DNA of 64,000 nt from Alistipes timonensis JC136 (GCF_900107675.1 NZ_FNRI01000005.1:62001-126000); one strand, 5' to 3'; positions 10,701 to 18,438 are shown, numbered from the stretch's first letter. Translations and numbers: made by a program. The notes: generated from the letters alone by a model not told the origin.

Positions 10701-11132
10701 ACCGGTCAGCGTAACCCGCTGGGGGGGGGCCGGAGCGGCCGTTCCCTGCGCGTCGGACTTCGAAGCCTTGTCGGCTTCCCGGACGCGGATGATGATTGTA
10801 TCCTCGCTGATGGAGAAATCCAGTCCGGTGCCGTGGAGCGCCTCGCGCAGGATCTCCTCGACGGGGGCGTTCTGCCGGTGCAGCGTAATTCCCTTGACCG
10901 CCCGGATCGAATTGCTGTTGTAAAGCAGCAGATAACCCGTTTCCCGTTTGATGTTTTGAAGCACGTCGTCGAGCGTCGCTCCGGTCAGAGCGATCGACAT
11001 CCGCTTCTTCGGCTGTGCCGGCCCGTCCGCCCTCACGGACTGGACCGCAAAGACCGCGACCGCCAGCAAAAACAGTACGACGGCACTCCGGCCCCCTCGG
11101 AGAAGAGGCGCAAATAAGTCAAGTTTCTTCAT
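7710..11132 (-). CDS. SusC/RagA TonB-dependent transporter with N-terminal STN signalling domain, locus 1
   Basis: About 1140 residues. A signal sequence (to about residue 35) is followed by an STN domain (about 45-125: 'ALTGATLDDVLQNIKRETGY', 'EEILREALHGTGLDFSISED'), a Pro/Ala linker, a carboxypeptidase-D regulatory-like domain (about 140-215, 'GRVTNRATKAPIPGAMVHI'), a plug with the SusC signature 'ITLLKDAAATVLYGSRAANG', and a C-terminal barrel ending 'TVNFTLNLTF'. The STN domain plus the FecR and sigma genes upstream imply transmembrane transcriptional signalling. The start is the ATG at 11132; a TTG two codons upstream is less likely. The linker is encoded by a run of nine C on the coding strand (plus-strand 10721-10729), a possible slippage site that is now in frame. 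Confidence 0.95.
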   Translation of the reverse strand: MKKLDLFAPLLRGGRSAVVLFLLAVAVFAVQSVRADGPAQPKKRMSIALTGATLDDVLQNIKRETGYLLLYNSNSIRAVKGITLHRQNAPVEEILREALHGTGLDFSISEDTIIIRVREADKASKSDAQGTAAPAPPQRVTLTGRVTNRATKAPIPGAMVHIKGTTVGTTTDPDGYYSLRFPNRPGTVVTVSFLGMESREIAYNNQTELDVQLLDKVESIDDVVVTGYAQVRKESFTGNTTRITQKEIVEVSPKRMIDAIQVFDPSFRLAENISMGSNPNALPEFYIRGQNSITTELNTSADISRQNLTNNSNLPIFILDGFEVDVEKIYDMDPMRVHSITLLKDAAATVLYGSRAANGVVVIESRAPEAGKLRVSYNLTGSVEMPDLSAYNLMNAREKLQAELDAGLYAFDATDFNENTYNKNETYYKKLNEVNRGVDTYWLSKNLRTSVNHQHSIYIDGGENDVRWGIELKYAGNKGVMRDSKRDTYGAGLFLDYRIGKFQLMNRASYDANRSTDSPYSFSLFSHMLPYNVPIDETTGNYLQNLRFGYSALNPLYEREYLNNFSRSNYRTLQDNFAINFFATPHFTAKAWITLSQRSYESRVFVDPLSASNSAFATPQELGSLTVNGSDTFTYDANLLFMYNRNFNKHFLNFSLGGNAVETSYTVDNIKYIGFSTGVLNSPNDAAQVEGKPTESKNKTRLVGMFLSGNYTYDDIYLLDLSVRLDGSSEFGSDNRVAPFWAVGAGINFHNYKFLKGNKTLSRLKLRGTIGTVGKVGYAAYSARSTYTTSSTSDWYSTGAGHVLYYMGNPDLGWEKTRVADVGIELGFFKDRLTFKASYYDKKTIDQITDVTIPSSSGFTSYKDNLGEVSNRGFELDLRYNFYRSKNLELTAFGKMAHNKNKIVKINDALKAYNELVQKQYDDYDDNSSQSKYARTYTQYVEGGSIYAIYGMKSLGINPANGREVYWRPDGTITYDWNAADQVEIGNREPWAQGSFGLNARWKNISLFASFLYEFGGQRYNSTLVSQVENANLERYNVDKRVSTDRWKKPGDVASLKDIRDRSLVTRPTSRFIQDYNTLQFNSLSISYDFPSKLVKRWGLGMLRLTANMEDLGYFSSVLQERGLDYPYSRTVNFTLNLTF
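10721..10729. repeat. G9/C9 homopolymer in SusC-1 coding sequence
   Basis: Nine G on the plus strand (nine C in the gene) encode part of a Pro-rich linker between the STN and carboxypeptidase-like domains. A one-base slip would truncate the protein just after the STN domain. The tract is in frame in this sequence. Confidence 0.9.
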
Positions 11133-11199
11133 ACGCAAATTATTTTAATTGAAACAAAGGTTCCTGTTCCACGGGGACAGTCCCCGACGCATCACAGCG

Positions 11200-12375
11200 T
11201 CATTCCGATTTCCGCACCACCCGGATCACGCCGCCGTCCTCTGTGAAGACCACGTCATTGGTCAGATTCATCAGATCGGCGATCGTATTGAGCGTCGCAT
11301 GGCGTTTGATCATACCCGTATAGAGCACGCCATCGAGCGTCGGCGAAGAGGTGTCGATCCGCACACCGTACCATCGCTCCAACTTCCGGCAGATCGACCG
11401 CAGCGGCTCGTCGTAGAAGACCAGCAGCCCCCGCCGCCACATCGTACAGGCTTCGACATCGGCTTTCCGGACGGTCAGCCCGCCTCCGGACTTGTCGAAT
11501 CCGGCCTGAAGCCCCGGCGACAGCAGGGTCTCCTCACCCTCGGCGGCAACCCGCAGCGATCCTGTGACCAGCGTCGTTTCGATACACGGTTCGTCTTCGT
11601 AGGCCATGACATTGAACGAAGTTCCCAGAACGGTCAGCTCGACCCCCGAAACCGACACAACGAAAGGATGCCGGCTGTCAGGAGCCACTTCGAAAAAAAC
11701 CTCGCCGGTGACCGTGACGCAGCGCCGGGAGCCGAAACGCAGAGGATAGGTGATGCTCGACCCGGCGTTGAGCCAGGCGCGCGTGCCGTCGCCGAGCGTC
11801 AGCGAGTATTCGCCGCCCAGCGGCACGCGGATCGTATTGTAAGCCTCCTCGGCCTGTTTCCCGGATTTTTCGGATGCGGTGTAGGCGATCTCGTCGCCGT
11901 TGATCTCGATCCGGACGTTCCGCTCGCTGAGTTCCGTGCGAACCGAATCGGCCAAAAAGACCTGTTCTCCCGACGAGAGTTCGAGCACGGCACGCCGCGC
12001 ACCCGGTTCGACGGTCGTGAGCAGCCGGTTGCGATTAGGGTCCAGGCGCTCTCCGGCCTGATAAAGCAGGGCACCGCTGACCAGCATGCCGGCGAGCACG
12101 GCGGCCGCCGCGCCGATCCGCAGCAAACGCACCAGCCGACTGCGACGCATATAACGGCGGTCTTCCTCGCAGACCTTGCGCCATACCTGCTCCTTGTCGT
12201 AACGGTACATCCGCGACAATTCGCTGCCGAGATCCGAATGTCCCTCGATCAAATCGAGAATCTGACGGTTCTCCTCGGACTCGTCGCCCCAGGCTTCGAG
12301 CTGCCTCGATTCCTGCGGCGTGATCGTTCCCGAAATATAGGAATGAAGCAATTTGTCGATCTGATCGTTGTCCAT
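11200..12375 (-). CDS. FecR-family anti-sigma factor
   Basis: A 391-residue membrane protein. A cytoplasmic N-terminal part (about 1-85) is followed by one transmembrane segment (about 86-105, 'IGAAAAVLAGMLVSGALLY'), a periplasmic FecR domain ('TIRVPLGGEYSLTLGDGTRA', 'SSITYPLRFG') and a C-terminal DUF4974-like region ('LRSICRKLERWYGVRID'). It should hold the ECF sigma factor inactive until substrate-loaded SusC signals through its STN domain. The ATG at 12375 is chosen over an in-frame GTG at 12381. It lies between the sigma gene (95 bp upstream) and SusC (67 bp downstream). Confidence 0.93.
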   Translation of the reverse strand: MDNDQIDKLLHSYISGTITPQESRQLEAWGDESEENRQILDLIEGHSDLGSELSRMYRYDKEQVWRKVCEEDRRYMRRSRLVRLLRIGAAAAVLAGMLVSGALLYQAGERLDPNRNRLLTTVEPGARRAVLELSSGEQVFLADSVRTELSERNVRIEINGDEIAYTASEKSGKQAEEAYNTIRVPLGGEYSLTLGDGTRAWLNAGSSITYPLRFGSRRCVTVTGEVFFEVAPDSRHPFVVSVSGVELTVLGTSFNVMAYEDEPCIETTLVTGSLRVAAEGEETLLSPGLQAGFDKSGGGLTVRKADVEACTMWRRGLLVFYDEPLRSICRKLERWYGVRIDTSSPTLDGVLYTGMIKRHATLNTIADLMNLTNDVVFTEDGGVIRVVRKSE

Positions 12376-12470
12376 AAACACCGGCTTTTATAATAAAGAC
12401 GGCAGAGGCGGAAAAACTCCTTACAGTTTTTCGCAAAAAAATGGAAAGAGCAGGGCAAAAAAATGAGGAT

Positions 12471-12974
12471 TCAGAAAAAGAAGAGAGCCATCATCTTGCG
12501 CAACGATTTGATGGAACGATACATATGCGTTTTGATGGTAGCGAGCGAAACGCCCAGCTCAGAAGCGGCGTCCGCATAAGAATAGTTATTCAGGCATATC
12601 AGTTTGACCACCCTGCGGGATTGTTCCGGCAGACGTTCGATCGCCTGATAAAGACGGTGCAACCGGTTGGCCCGTTCAACATCGTCGCGGCTGAGGTCGA
12701 AATTGACCTCGTCGGCGATGAGTTCACTGCCGTTCAGCTCCTCCCAGCGGCGCAGCGTATGCGTGCCGGCATAGTCCAGGGCCGCATTCCGCACACAGCG
12801 GTAAAGATATTTCACCGGAGAATCTATTTTCGAAAGGTCCACCCGCGCCAGCCGCACGAAGACCTCCTGCACGATGTCTTCCGCCACGGACTTCGAATGC
12901 ACGATCTCCTCCGCCACATACGCGGCGCTTCGGAAATGCGCATTGAAGAGCTTTTCTAAGGAATGGGAAATCAT
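12471..12974 (-). CDS. ECF-family RNA polymerase sigma factor
   Basis: A 167-residue ECF sigma factor. The region-2 segment 'AEDIVQEVFVRLARVDLSKI' (about 30-49) and the region-4 helix-turn-helix 'YADAASELGVSLATIKTHMY' (about 130-150) are clear. The longer open frame begins at 13079, but ATG 12974 (MISHSLEKLF) fits the family N-terminus and lies just downstream of a TATATTTG -7 element. It is the first gene of the sigma/anti-sigma/SusC-STN cascade and probably drives its own locus. The protein ends in the unusual run FFF. Confidence 0.93.
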   Translation of the reverse strand: MISHSLEKLFNAHFRSAAYVAEEIVHSKSVAEDIVQEVFVRLARVDLSKIDSPVKYLYRCVRNAALDYAGTHTLRRWEELNGSELIADEVNFDLSRDDVERANRLHRLYQAIERLPEQSRRVVKLICLNNYSYADAASELGVSLATIKTHMYRSIKSLRKMMALFFF

Positions 12975-12995
12975 ACGACAAGTGACGCTTGGGGA

Positions 12996-13003
12996 CAAAT
13001 ATA
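12996..13003 (-). promoter_or_regulatory. -7 element upstream of the ECF sigma gene
   Basis: TATATTTG on the minus strand matches the Bacteroidetes -7 consensus TAnnTTTG and ends 21 bp before the ATG at 12974. I see no well-spaced TTG -33 box, as expected if an alternative sigma factor contributes. Confidence 0.45.
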
Positions 13004-13252
13004 TAAATAAATGTGAGAAAATGTATTCCAAAAAGGCACTTTTTGAAGCATCCGGCGCCTGACCGAAACAACATATCATTAATTATCAATAGATTACACC
13101 GAACACCACCGTGCATTTTTTGATTATAAATTGTAATCCGCACCCTCCTTTACGCCGGAAAAGAACCTGCTCCAACACACGAAAACAGGCGGCAGAGATT
13201 CCCGGACTACAATTCGCAACCCGCACGACCCGGATACACCGGCCGTCAGCCC

Positions 13253-13283
13253 TTGTTTTTATCTCAAATTAGAGGTACTTTTG
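13253..13283 (+). promoter_or_regulatory. Promoter of HAD-DUF748 operon
   Basis: TTG (13253-13255), a 20-bp spacer, then TACTTTTG (13276-13283) match the Bacteroidetes -33/-7 pattern. The ATG follows 18 bp downstream. Confidence 0.7.
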
Positions 13284-13301
13284 TCGTCAAAAGATACGGA
13301 T

Positions 13302-13943
13302 ATGGAAAAGATCAAAAATGTAGTTTTCGACCTCGGAGGGGTCCTCGTAGGTCTGGATTTCGACCGCTGCACGGCGGCATTCCGCAGTCTCGGCATGAAC
13401 CCCGTGGCGGAGCTCATCAACCCCTGCTACCCTGCCGAGATGATCGGACGCCTCGAACACGGCGACATCTCGTTCCACGAAGCCTGCGACGAGATGCGCA
13501 GTCTCTCCGGCACTCCGGAGGTCACCGACGACGACATCGCACGGGCCTACGGCGCATTCCTCACGGAGATTCCTGTGGAGAAGCTCCGCCAGATCGACGC
13601 CCTGCGCGAAAAGGGCATCCGCACCTATGTCCTCTCGAACAACAACCCCGCTTCGATGGAATACATCCGGCAAATGTTCACGGCCGACGGCAAGACGATG
13701 GAGGACTATTTCGACGTCGTGTACCTCTCTTACGAACTGCATGAACTGAAACCCTCGGAAGCCATTTTCCGCAAGATGATCGCCGCAAGCGGCATGCGCC
13801 CCGAAGAGACGCTCTTCATCGACGACGGACAGAAGAACGTCGAGGCGGCCCGCAAGTTGGGATTCTCGGTCTACATGCCCGCTCCCGGAGAGGATTTCGG
13901 GCACATCTTTGAAAATCTGAACCGTTATGAAGAAAATCTATAA
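13302..13943 (+). CDS. HAD-superfamily phosphatase (subfamily IA-like)
   Basis: A 213-residue cytosolic HAD hydrolase. Motif I is 'VVFDLGGVLVGLD' (residues 7-19), with the DLGG form common in the IA subfamily. Motif II is 'YVLSNN' (around 112), motif III is a Lys near 'HELKPS' (around 155) and motif IV is 'TLFIDDGQKN'. A helical cap lies between motifs I and II. Substrate is unknown; sugar phosphates or nucleotides are typical. The in-frame ATG at 13281 lies inside the -7 element, so the ATG at 13302 is the start. Its last 17 bp overlap the following DUF748 gene, so the two are translated together. Confidence 0.9.
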   Translation: MEKIKNVVFDLGGVLVGLDFDRCTAAFRSLGMNPVAELINPCYPAEMIGRLEHGDISFHEACDEMRSLSGTPEVTDDDIARAYGAFLTEIPVEKLRQIDALREKGIRTYVLSNNNPASMEYIRQMFTADGKTMEDYFDVVYLSYELHELKPSEAIFRKMIAASGMRPEETLFIDDGQKNVEAARKLGFSVYMPAPGEDFGHIFENLNRYEENL

Positions 13944-16284
13944 GATACTCCTGATCTCGCTGGCCGTCCTGATCGTCGTGGTGCTGGGCATCGCCATCGC
14001 CGCGTCGCCCGTGGCAAAGAGCTACATCGAGAAGCACGACCGCGAACTGCTGGGCCGTTCGATCCGCATGGAACGGCTGCGCGTGAACATATTCACGGGG
14101 CGCCTGCGCGTCGAGGGGCTGAAGATCGGCGGCAGCGACGACTCGACGACCTTTTTCGCGCTCGACAGTTTCGATATGCGCATGCGCATCCTGCCGCTGC
14201 TGTCGAATCGCGTCACGGTGAAGCACATCACCCTCGCAGGTCTCGACGTGAAGGTCTACCAGCGGGGCAACGCGTTCAGCTTCGACGACATCATCGCGCA
14301 CTTCGCATCGGACACCACGGCCGTTACGGAACCCGCAGAACCCTCCGAACCGTGGGAGATCGGCATCTACAACATCGCCATCCGCGACGGACACCTTTTC
14401 TACAAGGATTTGGAACTCAACGCCGTGTGGGGTCTCAACGACATCAACCTGCAAATCCCGGGCGTCTACTTCGGCGGCGAGAAGACCGACGTGGGCGCCG
14501 TGCTGAACTTCGCCGAGGGCGGTTCGCTGGCCACGAGCGTCGCCTACGACATCGACACCTCGGAGTTCGACATCGGGCTGAAACTCGACGGGCTGATGCT
14601 GACAAGTATGCTTCCCTATTTCCGCCAATGGCTCGACATCGGGGCCGTCGAAGGGCGCCTCTCGGCCGACGTGCGGCTGCAGGGCAACACCGAGCACCTG
14701 CTGGCCCTGCGCACCGAAGGCACGGCCTCGCTTGCGCAGTTCGCACTGAAGGACATGCGCCAGCAGCCCGTAGCCGGAGTCGATACGCTGGGCGTGAAAC
14801 TCGCCGAGGGCGACCTGGGCCGGATGCGCTTCCGCTTCGAGCGGTTCTACGTCGGGGGATTCACCCTGAATGCCGAGCTGACGCCCGAGGGCGACAACAT
14901 CTCGGCGCTGATGAAGCCTTCGCCCGAAAGTCCGGAACAGCCCGTCGAAACGGCCTCGGAAACCGGTCCGGGAACTGCCCCGGTGTTGCAGATCGCCGAT
15001 CTGGAGATCACCGGCGGCAAGGTCTCGTTCCGCGACCTGACGATGGCCAAACCGTTTGAATACGTCGTTAGCGATATCCGCATGCGGAGCCGCGATTTCG
15101 ACCCCTCGAAGCGCAACAACCTGCAGGTCGACGCCCGGATGCAGCGCACCGGGTCGGCAAAACTCCGCTGGGAGGGAACGCTCGACGACCTGAACAACCA
15201 GAACATCACGCTTTCGCTGTCGAACCTCAGCCTGAAAGATTTCACGCCCTACTGCGAACACTTCACGGCCTATCCCATCACGGGCGGAAACCTCACGTTC
15301 CGCAGCCAGAACGTTATCCGCAACCGCTATCTCGACGGCACGAACCACCTCGACGCCTTCGAGCCCAAGGTGGACAAGAAGCGCAAGGAGCTGAAACCCG
15401 AAATGAACATTCCGCTCAAACTGGGGCTCTACGTGCTCCGGGACAAAAAGGGGCACGTGAAGATGGACCTCCCGGTGGGCGGCAACCTCGACTCCCCGGA
15501 GTTCTCCTACCGCAAGATCGTGCTGAAAGCCATCGGCAACGTGTTGCTCAAGGTGGTGACGGCGCCCTTCTCGTTCCTCTCGGGCGGCAACAAGGATCTC
15601 GAATACATCACCCTCGATCCGGCGCAGTATGCCTTTACATCGGAACAGTATGCGTCGTTCGACCAAATCGCCCAGATGCTCCGGGACAAGCCCGAGATAC
15701 AGATCGCGCTGACCCAGCGCATCAACCTCGCCCGGGCCCTGCCCGCACAGAGCGTCAACGTCCTGCGCCTGGCCTACCACAACAGCCTCGCGGCGGCCGA
15801 TTCGACCGGACAACGGCCCCGGCTCTCGATGCTCGAATACGAGAAACTCCAGCAGGTCGACATCCGCACCCCGGCCGTCGGGGCGTTCGCCGATTCGCTG
15901 CTCGCCCTGCGCGGCATCTCCCCGCTGGGAATGTCGCCCAATGCCAAGGCGCTGGCCCTCTACCGCGACGATGCCCTCAGCCTGCTGCGGCGGATGATGG
16001 CTTCACGCGACAAGGCTCTCGGGGAGTACATGCTCACTACACACGGCGTGCAGGCCCCGGCATTCCGGCTCCAGCCCATGGACTCGGTGGCCCTGACAAG
16101 CTACGCAGGCCGCGACCGCTACACCATCGCCCTGGGTCTCGACGGCGAGACCATCGAGATCGGCGACGATACGGCGGATGCCGACGGCACACCGGTGGAT
16201 TCGAATGATTCGGTCGGAGTTGAAGTCCCGGCAGCGACCGCGGCCGACAGCACGGCACTCCCGGAACCCGCACAACAGAAATAG
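13927..16284 (+). CDS. AsmA-like/DUF748 family inner-membrane protein
   Basis: A 785-residue protein anchored by an N-terminal transmembrane helix (about 5-30) with a long periplasmic beta-rich region. The 'DRELLGRSIRMERLRVNIFT' and 'DSFDMRMRILPLLSNRVTVK' segments resemble the N-terminus of DUF748/AsmA-like proteins. A conserved 'ITGGNLTFRSQN...KPEMNIPLKLGLYVLRDKKG' type region lies near 450-510 (given in part). Relatives of this superfamily are thought to help move lipids to the outer membrane; that function is only inferred here. The C-terminal tail is rich in Asp, Ala and Thr. A strong terminator follows. Confidence 0.8.
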   Translation: MKKIYKILLISLAVLIVVVLGIAIAASPVAKSYIEKHDRELLGRSIRMERLRVNIFTGRLRVEGLKIGGSDDSTTFFALDSFDMRMRILPLLSNRVTVKHITLAGLDVKVYQRGNAFSFDDIIAHFASDTTAVTEPAEPSEPWEIGIYNIAIRDGHLFYKDLELNAVWGLNDINLQIPGVYFGGEKTDVGAVLNFAEGGSLATSVAYDIDTSEFDIGLKLDGLMLTSMLPYFRQWLDIGAVEGRLSADVRLQGNTEHLLALRTEGTASLAQFALKDMRQQPVAGVDTLGVKLAEGDLGRMRFRFERFYVGGFTLNAELTPEGDNISALMKPSPESPEQPVETASETGPGTAPVLQIADLEITGGKVSFRDLTMAKPFEYVVSDIRMRSRDFDPSKRNNLQVDARMQRTGSAKLRWEGTLDDLNNQNITLSLSNLSLKDFTPYCEHFTAYPITGGNLTFRSQNVIRNRYLDGTNHLDAFEPKVDKKRKELKPEMNIPLKLGLYVLRDKKGHVKMDLPVGGNLDSPEFSYRKIVLKAIGNVLLKVVTAPFSFLSGGNKDLEYITLDPAQYAFTSEQYASFDQIAQMLRDKPEIQIALTQRINLARALPAQSVNVLRLAYHNSLAAADSTGQRPRLSMLEYEKLQQVDIRTPAVGAFADSLLALRGISPLGMSPNAKALALYRDDALSLLRRMMASRDKALGEYMLTTHGVQAPAFRLQPMDSVALTSYAGRDRYTIALGLDGETIEIGDDTADADGTPVDSNDSVGVEVPAATAADSTALPEPAQQK

Positions 16285-16294
16285 TGCAAAGCAA

Positions 16295-16323
16295 AACCCC
16301 TCCGGAATCTCGGAGGGGTTTTT
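16295..16323. terminator. Bidirectional intrinsic terminator
   Basis: A perfect 10-bp stem (AACCCCTCCG / CGGAGGGGTT) with a 6-nt loop has T on the plus-strand side and A on the other. It can end the DUF748 transcript and the tRNA transcript arriving from the right. Confidence 0.9.
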
Positions 16324-16336
16324 CATACATCGTTCG

Positions 16337-16410
<74 letters not shown>

Positions 16411-16469
16411 AAACAATGGTCGTAAAAAAGAAAAAAGCAGACTACCTTAATGGGCAGTCTGCCGATTTG

Positions 16470-16544
16470 TCGGGGAGACTGGATTCGAACCAGCGACCTC
16501 CAACTCCCGAAGCTGGCGCGCTAACCGGACTGCGCTACACCCCG
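16470..16544 (-). tRNA. tRNA-Pro (anticodon CGG)
   Basis: A 75-nt cloverleaf: the acceptor stem is CGGGGTG/CTCCCCG with one T-T mismatch, the anticodon loop is TTCGGGA (anticodon CGG), and the T-loop is TTCGAAT. The 3' CCA is not encoded. It is first in a two-tRNA transcript reading Pro codons CCG, then CCA and related codons. Confidence 0.95.
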
Positions 16545-16573
16545 AACAAGTACCCTTATCATTTAAGAGCGCA

Positions 16574-16605
16574 CAAAGATAAGCCGAAAATCCGAAAAGT
16601 CAAAA
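16574..16605 (-). promoter_or_regulatory. Promoter of the tRNA-Pro pair
   Basis: On the minus strand TTTTG (16605-16601), a 19-bp spacer and TATCTTTG (16581-16574) form a full consensus promoter, 30 bp upstream of the first tRNA. Confidence 0.75.
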
Positions 16606-16649
16606 TTTATTCGCAAAAATTTTGCCTTTTTACCGAAGCGGGGCGCCAT

Positions 16650-17723
16650 TTACAGCCGCTTGTAGTGGCAGTACAGCAACTCCCCGTCGTCGCCGCGCAG
16701 GTGCATGCCCCCGCCCAGGCAATAGCGGAACATCCGGCAGTCGGCGCAGGGGCCTTTGCGGGCCCACTCGCGGTTGCGGAACGGCCCGAAGCGGTTCTGC
16801 CACACGTCCCAGAATCTATCCCGGTAAATATTGCCCTGATGGTAGTTGGCACGGATCGACGTGCAGCCCGAAATCGCCCCGTCGACACGGATCGAAGCCA
16901 CCGAAACACCCGCCGCACATTGATAGAACTGGTCGCGGACCTCGGCTTCGTAGCCGCCCAGAAACCCCTCGCAGGCATAGCTGACATCGATACGCCCCTC
17001 ACGGCGGGTCCTGCGGATGAAATCCAGCATGTCGCGGAACTGCGCATCGGTCATCCGCAGCGTCGGGTCGTCCTTGGCCCGGCCCATCGGGAAGATCGAG
17101 AAGAGCCGCCAATGGCGCACCCCCTCGGCAATTAGCATGTCGCGGAAAGCCTCCAGTTGCGGGACCATCGCCCCCGTGACGCAGGTCACCACATCGTACG
17201 ACAGCGACGGTTCGCGCACGACCATCCGCACGGCGTCCAGCGCCCGGTCATAACTGCGGGCATTGCCCCGGATGTAGTTGTGCTCGCGTTCGAAGCCGTC
17301 GAGGCTCACCGACACCGACCGCAGACCGGCATCCAGCAACCGTCCGAACCGTTCGGGAGTCAGGGCCATGCCGTTGGTCACCATGCCCCACGGATAACCG
17401 CGGCGCGTGACCTCGGCGCCCGCCTCCTCCAAGTCCGCACGCACCAGCACCTCGCCGCCCGAAAAGATGATGAGCACATCGGCCGGGTCTACGTGGGGCG
17501 TGACCTCCTCGTCGAGAACTTTCAGGAAATCGGCCAATGGCATGTCAGCCACACCGGGGTCCACACGGCAATCGCTGCCGCAATGACGGCACGCGAGGTT
17601 GCAGCGCAGCGTACACTCCCAGAAAAGCGTATCGAGACGGTGTTCACGCACCGTCGAAGCATACAGATCGGAAAAGATATTGAGGGCCAGCCGTTTGCGA
17701 AGCCCCAGCCGACAACCGGACAT
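16650..17723 (-). CDS. Radical SAM/SPASM enzyme paired with a small lipoprotein (TIGR04133-like)
   Basis: A 357-residue radical SAM enzyme. The 4Fe-4S motif is CNLACRHC (C41, C45, C48), followed by 'FSGGEVL' (around 90) and 'VSLDGFE'. A C-terminal SPASM-type Cys cluster binds auxiliary clusters (C near 'YQCAAGV', 'ISGCTSI', 'GPCADCRMFRYC' and 'LLYCHYKRL'). It starts 3 bp after a 90-residue lipoprotein gene, the arrangement of the 'rSAM/lipoprotein' system catalogued as TIGR04133/TIGR04134 in Bacteroidetes. By analogy with other SPASM enzymes, the lipoprotein may be its peptide substrate. The modification is unknown. Confidence 0.88.
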   Translation of the reverse strand: MSGCRLGLRKRLALNIFSDLYASTVREHRLDTLFWECTLRCNLACRHCGSDCRVDPGVADMPLADFLKVLDEEVTPHVDPADVLIIFSGGEVLVRADLEEAGAEVTRRGYPWGMVTNGMALTPERFGRLLDAGLRSVSVSLDGFEREHNYIRGNARSYDRALDAVRMVVREPSLSYDVVTCVTGAMVPQLEAFRDMLIAEGVRHWRLFSIFPMGRAKDDPTLRMTDAQFRDMLDFIRRTRREGRIDVSYACEGFLGGYEAEVRDQFYQCAAGVSVASIRVDGAISGCTSIRANYHQGNIYRDRFWDVWQNRFGPFRNREWARKGPCADCRMFRYCLGGGMHLRGDDGELLYCHYKRL

Positions 17724-17726
17724 AGT

Positions 17727-17999
17727 CTACTCTCCGGACGGCGTTGAAGCCTCCTCGCGGGGCTGTTCGGCAACCGGGGGCAGCGAGTCGGGATGCTGGC
17801 GCTCCATGCGCTTGATGCGGACGCTGTCGGGAACCCGCACGCCGTACATCACCACGATGCGGGGATTGGACGGATTCTTCACGACAGTCGTATCGGCATC
17901 CCGTTGTTTACCGTCGTCCTTGGGCGCGTTCTTCACCGACGAGCAGGCCGCGGAGAATCCCAGGAGGGCCGCCAGTGCGATTTTCAGTTTTCTGTTCAT
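17727..17999 (-). CDS. Small rSAM-associated lipoprotein (TIGR04134-like)
   Basis: A 90-residue lipoprotein: MNRKLKIALAALLGFSAAC ends in lipobox Cys19. The mature part is short, charged and Pro-rich with no predicted fold, and carries a 'VVMYGVR' segment around residues 49-55. The 'MYG' type core is what I recall for lipoproteins encoded next to rSAM/SPASM enzymes. It is transcribed with the radical SAM enzyme 3 bp downstream and has a TATCTTTG -7 element 28 bp upstream. It is a candidate substrate for post-translational modification; this is inference from position. Confidence 0.72.
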   Translation of the reverse strand: MNRKLKIALAALLGFSAACSSVKNAPKDDGKQRDADTTVVKNPSNPRIVVMYGVRVPDSVRIKRMERQHPDSLPPVAEQPREEASTPSGE

Positions 18000-18027
18000 A
18001 ACGCCAAGCTGTTAGACATTGATGTTA

Positions 18028-18035
18028 CAAAGATA
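18028..18035 (-). promoter_or_regulatory. -7 element of the lipoprotein/radical SAM operon
   Basis: TATCTTTG on the minus strand lies 28 bp upstream of the ATG at 17999. No clear -33 TTG is seen. Confidence 0.5.
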
Positions 18036-18073
18036 GAAAATTTCTGCCGAAGACGAAAAAACATGCCAAAAAG

Positions 18074-18105
18074 TTTTGAAAACCAATGTTTTTTATCTTA
18101 CTTTG
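18074..18105 (+). promoter_or_regulatory. Promoter of cold-shock gene
   Basis: TTTTG (18074-18078), a 19-bp spacer and TTACTTTG (18098-18105; 7 of 8 versus TAnnTTTG on its fixed bases allowing one mismatch). The ATG is 30 bp downstream, so the leader is short. Confidence 0.65.
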
Positions 18106-18135
18106 CTGACGTATTAACACTTAATTCTCTATTTT

Positions 18136-18336
18136 ATGACAGGTAAGGTAAAATGGTTCGATGGCAAAAAAGGCTACGGATTCATTACGGCGGAGAACGG
18201 CAAAGAGATTTTCGTACATTTCTCGGGAATCGTGAAAGATGGTTTCAAGTCACTCAACGAAGGTCAGGCCGTCGAGTTCGAAATTGGCACGGGTGCCAAG
18301 GGCGAGCAGGCCATTAACGTAAATGTAGTTGAGTAA
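18136..18336 (+). CDS. Cold-shock domain protein (CspA family)
   Basis: A 66-residue single cold-shock domain, the usual family size. The RNP1-like motif 'KGYGFITAE' (residues 12-20) and RNP2-like motif 'IFVHFSGI' (25-32) are intact, so it should bind single-stranded RNA or DNA as an RNA chaperone. It is a single-gene unit with its own promoter and a terminator 19 bp after the stop. Its spelling MTGKVKWFDGKKGYGFI is typical of Bacteroidetes Csp proteins. Confidence 0.97.
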   Translation: MTGKVKWFDGKKGYGFITAENGKEIFVHFSGIVKDGFKSLNEGQAVEFEIGTGAKGEQAINVNVVE

Positions 18337-18354
18337 ACTATAATTACCGGCATC

Positions 18355-18388
18355 AAAAGGGGGCTTCCTTACAGGGAGCCTCCTTTTT
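18355..18388 (+). terminator. Terminator after cold-shock gene
   Basis: AAAAGGGGGCTTCC and GGGAGCCTCCTTTTT form a stem with G-U pairs, a 5-nt loop and a T-run. Confidence 0.85.
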
Positions 18389-18438
18389 CGTAGACGGTCC
18401 GCAAGGTTCGAAATCAGCCCCGTTTCTTATACGGGTTC

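Larger units (their letters stand above)
12975..13301. other. Divergent intergenic region between sigma gene and HAD gene
   Basis: About 327 bp separate the two divergently transcribed genes. It holds the two promoter elements listed separately and AT-rich stretches near 13070-13130. I see no further gene or RNA. Confidence 0.6.

Noticed and set aside
7599..11117. A 1172-codon open frame antisense to SusC-1 (also 868 codons at 1161-3767)
   Set aside because: In GC-rich genes the complementary strand is often open. The translations have no signal peptide or family motif, while the minus-strand genes have complete domain order.
13816..15813. A 665-codon minus-strand open frame opposite the DUF748 gene
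   Set aside because: It is low-complexity and His/Arg/Val-rich, typical of antisense frames, and the plus-strand gene has a clear membrane anchor and fold.
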